64,000 bases of DNA from Thermoanaerobaculia bacterium (GTDB taxonomy: Bacteria; Acidobacteriota; Thermoanaerobaculia; Multivoradales; JAIOJS01). The stretch is taken from NCBI GenBank assembly GCA_030429235.1, contig JAUIDB010000017.1:29226-93225 (forward strand), read 5' to 3'. The stretch's first letter is position 1, and the number at the start of each line of letters is the position of its first letter. A program made the translations under genes and the position numbers. This document shows positions 53,095-62,400 of the stretch, piece after piece. The notes below the pieces were generated by a model. The model saw only the letters and a program-made list of their open reading frames with translations, was not told the origin of the DNA and did not search any database.

Positions 53095-53604
53095 ATGAAT
53101 AGCAACCCCTACGAGGCCGTCCGGATCCTCGCCGGAGGATTGATGATGCTCGAGTTGGTCGGGACTGCGCTGTGGATCCCAGTGCTGTTCGCAGGAGGCC
53201 CGACACTCTGGCGGAGAAGGATCTCACCGCCGGTCCGTCCTGCCCAAGCGCTCGATCTGGTGCAGTTGCCCCGCGCCTTGGAGATCGAGCGCGTGGGCAC
53301 GGGCTGGCTCCTGAGGACCGGCTTCGTTGGGTTTCCCTTCGCGTTTCCGTTGCTCCGCGGAACCCTGATGGAGGAAGGAGACCGGCTCCATCTCCGGGTC
53401 CATGTCCATTGGTGGACCCTGCTCCTGCCGCTGTGGATCGTCGTGATGCGGGTCGACGCTTTCGGCGGGGAGGGGCTGGGTGCGTTGCTCTGGCTGGCGC
53501 CCCTTTTCCTGGTTCCCATGCTCGTTCAGCTGCGCCACTACCGGAGGCTTTGGAGCCATTTCGAATCCCAGGCTGGTCCAGAGACTCGCGATGTACCGGG
53601 CTGA
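53095..53604 (+). CDS. Hypothetical membrane protein
   Basis: 169 residues. A first helix (ILAGGLMMLELVGTALWIPVLFAGG, about 11-35) is followed by a soluble stretch (DLVQLPRALEIERVGTGWLLRTGFVGFPFAFPLL) and two closely spaced helices (WWTLLLPLWIVVMRVDAF and ALLWLAPLFLVPMLVQL). It ends in a charged tail. No family is recognised. It follows the DUF4304-like gene by 38 bases on the same strand and is convergent with the ArnT-like gene. Confidence 0.6.
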   Translation: MNSNPYEAVRILAGGLMMLELVGTALWIPVLFAGGPTLWRRRISPPVRPAQALDLVQLPRALEIERVGTGWLLRTGFVGFPFAFPLLRGTLMEEGDRLHLRVHVHWWTLLLPLWIVVMRVDAFGGEGLGALLWLAPLFLVPMLVQLRHYRRLWSHFESQAGPETRDVPG

Positions 53605-53702
53605 CTCACCCCGCTGATCGAGGGGGTGAGTGCTGGTGCAGATCCGCTTGTACCTCCGGGTCGTACGATCTGGAAATCCCCGTGACCTTGCCCGACTCCC
53701 AC

Positions 53703-55274
53703 CTAGTCGTAGTGGCGGAGTTCTCGCCAGAGCGACTCCAACGGGACCTTGAATCCCCGTACCACGTAGATCGGTAGATCGCGCTCGTACGGGATGCACC
53801 AGCGGCAGGACGCGAAGCCCGCGACCTCGACCTGGTGGGCCAACTGCTCGAGGCGATCCCGGTCTCCGCCCAGGATGATCGCGGTCTCCGCCTCGCTCGG
53901 TTCGGGGCCCCACCACCAGTAGCTGTTGTGGTTGGAGGTGGCGGGCGGAAGGTCCAGCTCGTCGGACCAGTAGTCGATGGCGCCGGCGCGACCGTAGTTC
54001 GCTCCGAAGAGCACCGTGCGCCCTTTCTCGGCCTCGGGTAGGGAGTGGTAGACGGTAGCGACCGCTTCCGCCTTGGCGCGCCAGCCGAATCTGTCGGCGT
54101 AGTGCTGGGGAAGCGCCGCCAGTTCGTGCCCTTCGTCGGTGGAGGGTGCCACACCGAGGGCCTGCGAGTAGGCCACCAGCGTTTCGACGGGCAGGATCGG
54201 AGTGGCCAGGGGGGCGAGTCCGATCCCCGAGGCTACTGTGAACAGCGCTACGAGCCGCAGGGAGCGGCGGGTGATCCAGCGCTCCCAGGCCACGCCGCCG
54301 GCGGCGAAGAGCGCGGGATAGGCGTTGGAGAGATAACTCGCCTTGGAGTGTCCGTTGGCCATCAGCACCAGGCAGGCGGTCAACCAGACCCAGGCGAGCG
54401 GCCGATAGCGTCGACCGGTGGGCGAGAAGAGCAGCCAGAGCAGGCCCGCCGTCCAAACCAGGAGCGTCGTGGGGTTCTGGATGAGAATCTGATCCGAGAG
54501 GAAGCTGGTGGCGGACAGGCCGGAGTACTTTCCCCGTACCGCGTTGTCGATGAACTCGAGATGAGCCCACTCGTGAGTGGCGTTCCAGATCAGATAGGGA
54601 GAGAACAGAACGGCGGCGAGCAGGCCGCCGAGCCACGGCCAACGGGTCGCGAGCCAGCGGCGCTCGCGGCTGAGGAGGATCCCCAGGAAGACGCCGAGGC
54701 CGATCCAGAGAACTCCCACTTTGTTGAGCAGACCGAGTCCGAGCAGGGCGCCGATCCAAATCCAGCTCCGAGGGTTCCCACGTTCGATCAACCGCACCAG
54801 CAGCAGGAACACCACTGCCACGAGGAGGTGGTCGAAGATGTTCATCGACCAGGTCGAGGAGACGGCCAGCACCTCGCCCGCCACCAGCGGACAGAGCGCG
54901 GCGAGAGTGACGGCGAACCACCGGCCCCCGAACTCGCGCGCGATCTGCCCGGTGACGAAGACCAGCGCCGCACCGGCGAGGGCAGGGAGGAGCCGGAGGG
55001 CGAAGAGGGAGTCGCCGATCAGGGCCCGGAGCAGCGCCAGGATCCAGATCGAGAGCGGCGGGTGATCGACGTATCCGAAGTCGAGGTGGGAGGCACAAGC
55101 CAGGTAGTAGAGCTCGTCGCGGAAGATGCCGTAGCCGCCCCCGGCGTTGACGACGAGGTGGAGCAGCAGTTTGATCGCGGTCAGGGCGAGGAGAAGGACG
55201 AGCGTAGGGTCGAGCCGGCGCGGGACTCCGTCGCGGTCGGTTCCAGTGGCAAAGTCGGTGGTGGTCTGTGGCAT
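53703..55274 (-). CDS. GT-C membrane glycosyltransferase (ArnT/PMT_2-like)
   Basis: 523 residues, with AGGAG seven bases before the ATG. About eleven membrane helices occupy residues 22-350. The first outer loop is GGGYGIFRDELYYLACASHLDFGYVDHPPLSIW, with the catalytic-type Asp-Glu pair and the HPPL motif of ArnT/PMT_2 enzymes. The C-terminal 150 residues are a soluble extracytoplasmic domain (TVLFGANYGRAGAIDYW, FASCRWCIPYERDLPIYVVRG). It should move a sugar from a polyprenyl-phosphate donor to a lipid or glycan. It stands alone, away from the 32-39 kb operon, and shares an upstream region with a winged-helix regulator gene on the other strand. Confidence 0.92.
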   Translation of the reverse strand: MPQTTTDFATGTDRDGVPRRLDPTLVLLLALTAIKLLLHLVVNAGGGYGIFRDELYYLACASHLDFGYVDHPPLSIWILALLRALIGDSLFALRLLPALAGAALVFVTGQIAREFGGRWFAVTLAALCPLVAGEVLAVSSTWSMNIFDHLLVAVVFLLLVRLIERGNPRSWIWIGALLGLGLLNKVGVLWIGLGVFLGILLSRERRWLATRWPWLGGLLAAVLFSPYLIWNATHEWAHLEFIDNAVRGKYSGLSATSFLSDQILIQNPTTLLVWTAGLLWLLFSPTGRRYRPLAWVWLTACLVLMANGHSKASYLSNAYPALFAAGGVAWERWITRRSLRLVALFTVASGIGLAPLATPILPVETLVAYSQALGVAPSTDEGHELAALPQHYADRFGWRAKAEAVATVYHSLPEAEKGRTVLFGANYGRAGAIDYWSDELDLPPATSNHNSYWWWGPEPSEAETAIILGGDRDRLEQLAHQVEVAGFASCRWCIPYERDLPIYVVRGFKVPLESLWRELRHYD

Positions 55275-55362
55275 CGCGGGCTCCTTGGGCTGTGGTTTGG
55301 CCCACCGTAGGCAGGGCTGGCGAGGGTGTCCATCGCCGCCGGCTGAGCCGGAGCTTCCTCGT

Positions 55363-55392
55363 CTTACGCGGTCCTTACGCGCGACTGACGCG
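55363..55392. promoter_or_regulatory. Triple 11-bp-phased direct repeat, probable winged-helix operator
   Basis: CTTACGCG at 55363-55370, CTTACGCG at 55374-55381 and CTGACGCG at 55385-55392 are spaced exactly 11 bases apart. OmpR/PhoB-type winged-helix proteins bind head-to-tail to direct repeats of this period, and the adjacent gene at 55442 encodes such a domain. The site lies 49 bases before that ATG and 88 bases from the divergent ArnT-like start, so it could control either or both. Confidence 0.65.
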
Positions 55393-55402
55393 CCTCTCTA
55401 GG

Positions 55403-55430
55403 CCTCCCCTGACACTCTGAGATCAGGAGG
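55403..55430 (+). promoter_or_regulatory. Hairpin that could mask the ribosome site of the winged-helix gene
   Basis: CCTCCCCTGA (55403-55412) can pair with TCAGGAGG (55423-55430) apart from a two-C bulge, around a 10-base loop. The right arm contains AGGAGG, the ribosome site 11 bases before the ATG at 55442. Folding would reduce translation. No alternative pairing partner was found, so regulation is only a possibility. Confidence 0.35.
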
Positions 55431-55441
55431 TCGCTGCTACG

Positions 55442-56884
55442 ATGCGGGTCGTGGGGAAGGCCTACCGTTTCGGTCACTTCGAGCTCGACGCTCGAGAGCG
55501 GGTCCTACTGGCGGACGGGGAACCGGTCGCGTTGCAGGATCTGCCGATGCGTCTCCTGATCGTCCTGGTCGAGCGGGCTCCGGCGACGGTCGAGCGTCGA
55601 GACCTGGCCGCCGCGCTCTGGCCACCCGGCACGCACCTGGACGTCGATGCCAGCCTGAACACCGCTGTGGCGCGGGTGCGGGAGGCGTTGGGTGACGGCG
55701 CCGACCGGCCCCGCTTCGTAGCTACCGTCCCTCGTCGGGGCTATCGGTTCGTAGCCACGGTAGAGGTAGGGGCGGAACCGAGCGCTTGGCGCCCGCGATG
55801 GGGAATCGCCTCGCTGATCCTGGTGGCGCTGTTGCTCTCCGTCGCGGCCCTCCGATTCGGCCGGCCGGATCCCTCCTCGGCGAGTGAGCCGTCGGCTTCC
55901 TCGGAGGTGGCGATGGAGGTCCGGCGGCACCTACTCGTGGGGCATTTGCACACCGAGCGGCGCACCCGGGAGGGGCTCGAGCGGGGGATTGCCGCCTTTC
56001 AGAGCGCGGCCGCCCTCGATCCGGAGAGTTCGGAGGCCTACGCCGGGCTGGCGCTCTCCTACGCTCTGCTAGGGATCTACGACTATTGGCGCCCTCGCGA
56101 GGCGTTGGAACCGGCCGAGACGATGGCCCGGCGCGCGCTCGAACTGGACCCCGATTCGCCCGAGGCCCTGCTCGCCCACGGCTTCGTGGCCGCAGTGGGG
56201 CACTGGGACTGGGTGACGGCGGAAGCGACTTTCCGCCGGGCTACCGAGCTGGCGCCCCAGTCGCCCGAGGTCTGGCAGGTCCGGGGCCAGTTGGAGCTGC
56301 TGCTGGGCCGTCCCGAGCAGGGGCTCGGATTCCTGCGCCGGGCGCTCGAGCTCGATCCGACCTCGCCCTCCCTCAACGCGAGCTACGCCTGGCAACTGTT
56401 CCTCGCCCGCCGCCCCGAAGAAGCGGTGGCCCAGTGCCAACTGACCCTTACCCTCCACCCCGACTACTTCGATGCCTGGGACAACCTGAAGTGGATCGAG
56501 ATCCGCTACGGCGGGGAGGCGGCGGCCCTCGAAGCCTGGGTGCGAGCCGACGATCTCGAGAACGGTGGGGGCGAGGGGGTGCGGCAAGCTTACGACCGAG
56601 GTGGCCTGGCCGCGATCCATGGCGCATCGATCGACAAACTCACGGCGCGCTGGGACCGTGGCGACTATCAGTCGCCCTTCGACATCGCGCTCGAACATGC
56701 CGCGTTGGGGCGGATCGACGAGGCGCTGGAGTGGTTGGAGCGTTCGCTGACCGAGCGCGAGACCGATCTGATCGGTCTGAGCGTCGACCCGCGCTTCGAT
56801 GCTCTCCGCGACGCCCCGCGGTTTCAAGAGCTGTTGGCCGAGGTGGGATTGCCGACCGCCCTCGGAGGGGACAGCGGCACGTAG
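55442..56884 (+). CDS. Winged-helix (OmpR/CadC-type) regulator with membrane helix and TPR domain
   Basis: 480 residues. Residues 1-108 are an OmpR-type winged helix without a receiver domain: FGHFELDARERVLLADGEPVALQDLPMRLLIVLVERA, AALWPPGTHLDVDASLNTAVARVREALGD and FVATVPRRGYRFVATV, the usual beta-hairpin end. One membrane helix follows (about 120-140), then TPR repeats in the outer part (about 150-430; SSEAYAGLALSYALLG, SPEALLAHGFVAAVGHWDW, LELDPTSPSLNASYAW). This is the ToxR/CadC layout, common in Acidobacteriota: direct control of DNA by a membrane protein sensing outside. An 11-bp-phased repeat upstream is a likely target. Confidence 0.9.
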   Translation: MRVVGKAYRFGHFELDARERVLLADGEPVALQDLPMRLLIVLVERAPATVERRDLAAALWPPGTHLDVDASLNTAVARVREALGDGADRPRFVATVPRRGYRFVATVEVGAEPSAWRPRWGIASLILVALLLSVAALRFGRPDPSSASEPSASSEVAMEVRRHLLVGHLHTERRTREGLERGIAAFQSAAALDPESSEAYAGLALSYALLGIYDYWRPREALEPAETMARRALELDPDSPEALLAHGFVAAVGHWDWVTAEATFRRATELAPQSPEVWQVRGQLELLLGRPEQGLGFLRRALELDPTSPSLNASYAWQLFLARRPEEAVAQCQLTLTLHPDYFDAWDNLKWIEIRYGGEAAALEAWVRADDLENGGGEGVRQAYDRGGLAAIHGASIDKLTARWDRGDYQSPFDIALEHAALGRIDEALEWLERSLTERETDLIGLSVDPRFDALRDAPRFQELLAEVGLPTALGGDSGT

Positions 56885-57049
56885 CGGTAACAGGAAGAGC
56901 GTGACCGCGGGGCTTTGGGGTGCCGGGAGCCTCCCTCGTCGTCTCGAACCCGCTCCGGCTTCCTCCCCGCCGCTGGCCCAGCCGAGCCAGGAGTCGCAAT
57001 TCGTGCCGCCTGGAGAGGGCCTGCTTCTGGTAGGTTATCGTCACTCTCG

Positions 57050-59389
57050 ATGAGCGAACACAGAGCAGGCCCACGGGGCCACCTCGCCGATGGCGGCCGA
57101 GCCGGCCGGGCGTCAGGGACCGGTTCGGTCGAGCGGGAGCGTGTGGTCTGGCAGATCTGCCACGAACTCCTGATCGAAGTCCACGACGGAGTCGTACGGC
57201 GAATCAGTCGCAGCGCCGTACCGATCCTCGGTCGGCCGCCCGAGTCGATGTTGGGGAAGCCGTGGCTCGAGTTGGTGCATCGAGATGACCACGCGAGCTA
57301 CGCGGAAGCGTTGGCGCGCGGCCTCGACGCGGAGCGGATCCGGTCCACCCGGTTGCGGCTGCGCCGTGGTGATGCCAGCTGGGTGTGGGTCGAGTGGGAG
57401 GGGGTCGTGTGTTCCTTCGAGGGGGCGGATGGCGTGGCGGCTCTCAGCGTCGTGTTGGCGGGGCGACCCGAGTCGTCGGCCAAGGCCGAAGTCGACGATC
57501 AAGCCGACCTCTTCCGTATCCTGGCCGACAATGTTCCGGGTACGGTCTACCTCTGTCGCAACGACGCCCAATACTCGATGCTCTACCTGAGCGAGGTCGT
57601 CGTCGAACTCACCGGCCGCCCCAGTGCACAGTTCTTGAACGGGGAGATCTCTTTCGTCGACCTCTACCATCCCGACGATTCAGAGCAGATCGTCCGCACT
57701 GTCGACGAGGCGCTGGAACTCCATCGTCCCTTTCACCTGGAGTATCGGATCGAGCACGCCGACGGAAGGTACCGCTGGGTGGAGGAACACGGCCAGGGGG
57801 TCTGGGGAGCGGACGGCGAGCTGCTGTATCTCGAGGGGGCGCTCTTCGACATCACGACTCGGTACGAGGCGGATCTCGAACTACGACGTTCTCAGGAGCG
57901 CTTCGCGCGGGTCTTCTCCTCGCACCCCGAACCCGCGGTCGTAGCCGAGCTTCCGAGCGGCACGATCCTGGAGGTCAATTCGGGCTTCTGTGAGCTTTCC
58001 GGCCTCGGCCGCGAGCAGTTGGTCGGAGAACCGGGACTCAGCTTGGGGCTTTTCGAGCCGCCGGTGCAAGAGAAGCTCGCGTCGCAGTTCCTGGCGGGGG
58101 AGTCGATTCGAGAGATCGAGGAAGTGCTCCTGCGGGCCGATGGCACCCAACGCAACGTCATCCTCTCTGCGGTCGAAATCGAGATGGGCGAGCGGCCCTG
58201 CGTGCTGATCACGGCGCGGGACGTCACCGAGCGGCGAGTTCTCGAGAGGCAACTGCTTCGAGCCCAGCGGATGAAGAGCATCGGCACGTTGGCCGGCGGC
58301 ATCGCCCACGATCTGAACAACGTGCTGACCCCGATCCAGATGGGGGTTAGCCTCCTCCGTACAGCCGAGGCTTCCGAACGCGAGGAGCTTCTCGACATCA
58401 TCGAGGCCAATGCCCGTCGAGGAGCCGACATGATCCGACGGGTCCTCTCGTTTGCCCGCGGAGCGGAGGGAGCGCGGCGCCCCGTGGAGCCGGCTGATCT
58501 TCTCGCCGAGCTCGAGTCGATCCTGCGTGAGACCTTTCCGCGGGGCATCGAACTGGATCTGACCGTCGAGCCAGACCTCGGTCTTATCCTCGCCGATCCC
58601 ACGCAGCTGCATCAGGTTCTTCTCAACCTCTGTCTGAACGCTCGGGATGCGATGGGGAATCGAGGACACCTTCAGATGCGGGTGGTGGGAAGAGACACGA
58701 TTCAGGAGCAACGATCCCAGGTGCCAGCGGGGAGGCCCTATTCCTGGGTGGTGTTCGAGGTGGTCGACGACGGTTGTGGCATCGAATCTGAGGTCCTCGG
58801 ACGAGTGACGGAGCCGTTCTTTACGACCAAACCCCTGGGCCAGGGAACGGGACTGGGGTTGTCGACCGCCAGCACCATTCTGTCGAATCACGGTGGGTTC
58901 TTGGAGTTCGACAGCCTGCCCGGTCAGGGGTCGACCTTCCGAGCCTTCCTCCCCACCCTGGAGGAAGGGGAGCTGACGAAGCAGGAACCACCCGAATTCG
59001 CAACCACCACTGGCGGTCAGGAACTCATCCTCGTGGTCGACGACGAGCCGCTCGTGCGGGAGACCGTCGGGCGCGTCTTGGTCGAGAATGGCTACGAATT
59101 GTTGACGGCTGCCGATGGCGACGAGGCGCTGGCGCAGATCGATGGCAGCTCTCGGCCGATCGACCTTCTGGTTCTCGACATGATGATGCCGGGTCGCGAC
59201 GGCCCCGCGACTCTACGGGCTCTTTCGGAGAGGGGGCTGAACCTGCCAGTGATCGCAGTCAGCGGTCTGGCTCCGCCGCCCGGCCTCGGGGATTCGGTCA
59301 GCTTTCTCGCCAAACCCTTCACGGCCGACCAGCTGCTGAGGCTGGTGCGCACGACCCTGGCGGCCAGGCCCGCGGCGTCGGATCCGTGA
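57050..59389 (+). CDS. PAS histidine kinase with C-terminal receiver domain
   Basis: 779 residues from the ATG at 57050; no membrane helix is visible, so it is cytoplasmic. Three PAS modules cover about 30-400 (second: LADNVPGTVYLCRNDAQ to GALFDITTRYEAD; third: RVFSSHPEPAVVAELP to ITARDVTER). The histidine kinase core follows with phospho-acceptor His in GGIAHDLNNVLTP, then NLCLNARDAM (N box), DDGCGI, EPFFTTKPLGQGTGLGLS. A receiver domain starts ILVVDDEPLV with phospho-acceptor Asp in LLVLDMMMPGRDG. The HDLNN form of the H box marks the HWE-unrelated, NtrB-like PAS kinases common in Deltaproteobacteria and Acidobacteriota. No output regulator is next to it; the signal is unknown. Confidence 0.93.
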   Translation: MSEHRAGPRGHLADGGRAGRASGTGSVERERVVWQICHELLIEVHDGVVRRISRSAVPILGRPPESMLGKPWLELVHRDDHASYAEALARGLDAERIRSTRLRLRRGDASWVWVEWEGVVCSFEGADGVAALSVVLAGRPESSAKAEVDDQADLFRILADNVPGTVYLCRNDAQYSMLYLSEVVVELTGRPSAQFLNGEISFVDLYHPDDSEQIVRTVDEALELHRPFHLEYRIEHADGRYRWVEEHGQGVWGADGELLYLEGALFDITTRYEADLELRRSQERFARVFSSHPEPAVVAELPSGTILEVNSGFCELSGLGREQLVGEPGLSLGLFEPPVQEKLASQFLAGESIREIEEVLLRADGTQRNVILSAVEIEMGERPCVLITARDVTERRVLERQLLRAQRMKSIGTLAGGIAHDLNNVLTPIQMGVSLLRTAEASEREELLDIIEANARRGADMIRRVLSFARGAEGARRPVEPADLLAELESILRETFPRGIELDLTVEPDLGLILADPTQLHQVLLNLCLNARDAMGNRGHLQMRVVGRDTIQEQRSQVPAGRPYSWVVFEVVDDGCGIESEVLGRVTEPFFTTKPLGQGTGLGLSTASTILSNHGGFLEFDSLPGQGSTFRAFLPTLEEGELTKQEPPEFATTTGGQELILVVDDEPLVRETVGRVLVENGYELLTAADGDEALAQIDGSSRPIDLLVLDMMMPGRDGPATLRALSERGLNLPVIAVSGLAPPPGLGDSVSFLAKPFTADQLLRLVRTTLAARPAASDP

Positions 59390-59411
59390 GCAGCTGACCG
59401 GTCCCGTGGCC

Positions 59412-62400
59412 TCAGCCAGGGTCGACCGCGTAGCGGTCGCGGCCCTCGCCCTTGGCGCGGTAGAGGGCCCGGTCGCTGCGCTGGAGGAAGTCCGCGGCGC
59501 TCTGGTCGGCCTCCGGTTCTTGCGTCGCGATCCCGATACTCAGCGTGAGGAGGTCGGAGGCTGGCGACGGTTCGTGCGGGATCCCGCGCTCCCTGAGCTG
59601 GTCGCGGAGGACCTGGGCGATCGCCAGGGCTCCGGCGGTGTCGGTCTCGGGCAGAAGGAGGACGAACTCCTCACCGCCAAATCGCGCCACGAAGTCGACA
59701 CTCCGACGAGTGGAGGCGGTGAGGACTGCAGCGACCGCCTGGAGCGCGGCGTCGCCGGCCTGGTGACCGTAGTGGTCGTTGAAGAGCTTGAAGTGGTCGA
59801 CGTCGCAAAGCAAGAGGGAGAGGGGTCGACTTCCCCGTTGGTGGGCGGCCCACTGACGCGACAACTCCTCGTCGAAGTGCCTGCGGTTGGCCAGGCCGGT
59901 CAGCCCATCGATGTTGGCCAGGCGGGCGAGTTCGGCATTGGCCAGCGATAGCTCTTCGGTGCGGAGGCGGACCCGTTGCTCGAGATCGCGGTGGCTCTCC
60001 AGCAACTCGAGGTGGGTCCGCACCCTGGCCAGCAGTTCGGCCTGGCGGATCGGTTTGGTCAGGTAGTCGTTGCCCCCGGCCCCGAGTCCGGTCACGAAGT
60101 CGTCGACCTGGTTGCGGGCCGAGAGGTAGATGACGGGGAGTTCGCCCCGGCTCTTCTCTTCTCGGATCCGGCGGCAGACGTCGAAGCCCGACATGCGGGG
60201 CATCATGACGTCGAGCAGGACCAGGTCCGGGTGCTGTCGCTCCAGGTAGCGCAGGGCGGTGGGCCCATCGACCGCCTCGGCCACCTGGTAGTCGTGCAGC
60301 TCGAGTTGGTTGACCAGCACCTGTCGGATGACCGGCTCGTCGTCGACCACCAACACCTGGAAGGTCCTTTCCGGCGAGCCGGGCGACGCAGTACCGCCGA
60401 CATCGGCGATGGTCAGCTCCTCGCCGACCGGCGGGGAGCCCGCGGCGACGTCCGACGCTGTTGCCATCGCGGGAAGCCCTTCTGCGTCTTCGGGAAAAGG
60501 GCCGATCTTCTCGGCGGCAATGGTCTGGGAGAGCGAGGCCTCGGCGATCGGAAGCGTGAAGGTGAAGGTAGAGCCTTCTCCGGGTTTCGAAACGACGCGG
60601 AGGTCCCCGCCGTGCAGTTCGACGAGCTGCCGGCTGACGGCGAGCCCCAGTCCGGTGCCGCCGTAGCTTCGCGTAGCGTCTCCTTCGGCTTGCACGAAGG
60701 ACTCGAAGACTCGCCGCTGCTCTGCCGGGTCGATGCCGATGCCGGTGTCGCGCACCGAGATGGCGAGCCGGTCGCCCGGTGCCTCAGGGGGAGTGGCGGA
60801 GACGACCACGGAACCCCGGTCGGTGAACTTGATCGCGTTGCCGACGAGGTTGTAGAGGATCTGCTGCAGTCGGTTCTCGTCGGCTCGTACCGGCGGGAGA
60901 TCGGTGGGCAGGTCCGCCATCAGCTGGAGCTCTTTGCCGGCGACCAGGGGGCGCGACAGGGTCAAGACGACGTCGACGACCGCCTCGAGATCGACGGTGC
61001 GCAGGTGCAGTTGGATCGATTCGTTGCGCAGTTGTGTGAAGTCGAGCACATCGTCGATCAGGTTCGAGAGTCGATGGCCACTGGAGATGATCATCGCCAG
61101 GTTCGATCGGGCAGGAGGCGAGAGGGGACCGCCGACCCCTTCGAGCAGGGACTCGGCCAGACCGACGATGCCGTGTAGGGGTGTCCTCAACTCGTGCGAG
61201 GTGTTGGCCAGAAACTCGTCCTTCAGGCGGTCGACCCGTCGTAGCTCGCGGTTGACCCGTTCCTCTTCGTCGGCCCGGCGGCGCTCGTAGGCGGCGATCG
61301 CGCGTTGGTTGTGGACGAACGCTCCCACCACGCCCAGGAAGAGCAGACCGTAGAGCGTGTAGGCCCAGCCGCTCCTCCATGGTGCCGGTGCGACGTGCAG
61401 TGCGAGTCGGGTCTCTTCGCTCCACGGTTCTCCTGGCCGAGCCGCTTGCACCCTAAAGGTGTAGTCCCCGGCGGGAAGACTGGTGTAGGTGGCGAGGCGG
61501 TGGCGGGAGTCGGTGGGGATCCACCGCTCGTCGAGGCCGTCGAGCTGGTACCGGTAGCGCGTGCGGCGGGGATCGCTGAAGTGGAGGGCGGTGAACTCGA
61601 AGGACAGGACCGACTCGCGATGGCTGATCGCCAGGGCGCTCAGCAGGGTCGCGGTGACTGGCAGAGTGAAGCGCCGGTTCGGGGTCTCGGCTGGTTCGTC
61701 GGCGTCGGTGGCGATGGAGGCCGACTCGTTGAACACGAGTACGTCGGTGATCACGGGTGGGGGAAGTACCGGGGGTTTCGGCAATGAGCGCGGATCGAAC
61801 CGGACGAAGCCCCGCTTGGTCCCGAAGGCGAGGATCCCGTCACGGCTTCGGGTGGCGGCGATCTGATTGAAGTCGTTCGACGGCAACCCGTCGGCGGTGG
61901 TGAACACGGTGATCCGCTCGCGGTCGGCGTCGAGCCGCACCAGGCCATTGGTGGTCCCCAGCCACAACGCGCCCTCAGGCCCTTCGACGATCGAGGCGAT
62001 CGTATCGGTGGGCAGTCCCTGGGCTCGCCGGTAGGTGGAGAAGGAGCCGTCGCTCGGATCCCGACGGTAGAGTCCGTTGGGACTTCCCGCCCACAATACG
62101 CCGGTCGAGTCGATGTGGAGTGCGTTGACCCGAGGGCTGGGGATCTCGTCGGTGAAGTGTTCCAGGACTTTGCCGTCGGGGTCGAGGTGGTAGAGCCCGT
62201 TGGCGAAGGATCCGAGCCAGAGGGTTCCGTCCCTGTCCTCGGCAAGGGCGAACACCGAAGGGCCACGCGGTCGACCGTCATCCCGGGTCAGGCCGAAGTC
62301 GATCCCCTCGAAACCCTGGCGGTCGGCGGTGAACCGAGCGAGGCCGGAGTTGGTGCCGATCCACAACCGACCCTCGGTGGTCAGGAGGAGGCTGTAGATG

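Noticed and set aside
53224..55305. A 693-residue open frame on the minus strand over the ArnT-like gene.
   Set aside because: It is a GC-driven shadow: the overlapping frame has clear membrane helices and GT-C motifs, while this one is Arg/Pro-rich with no recognisable domain.
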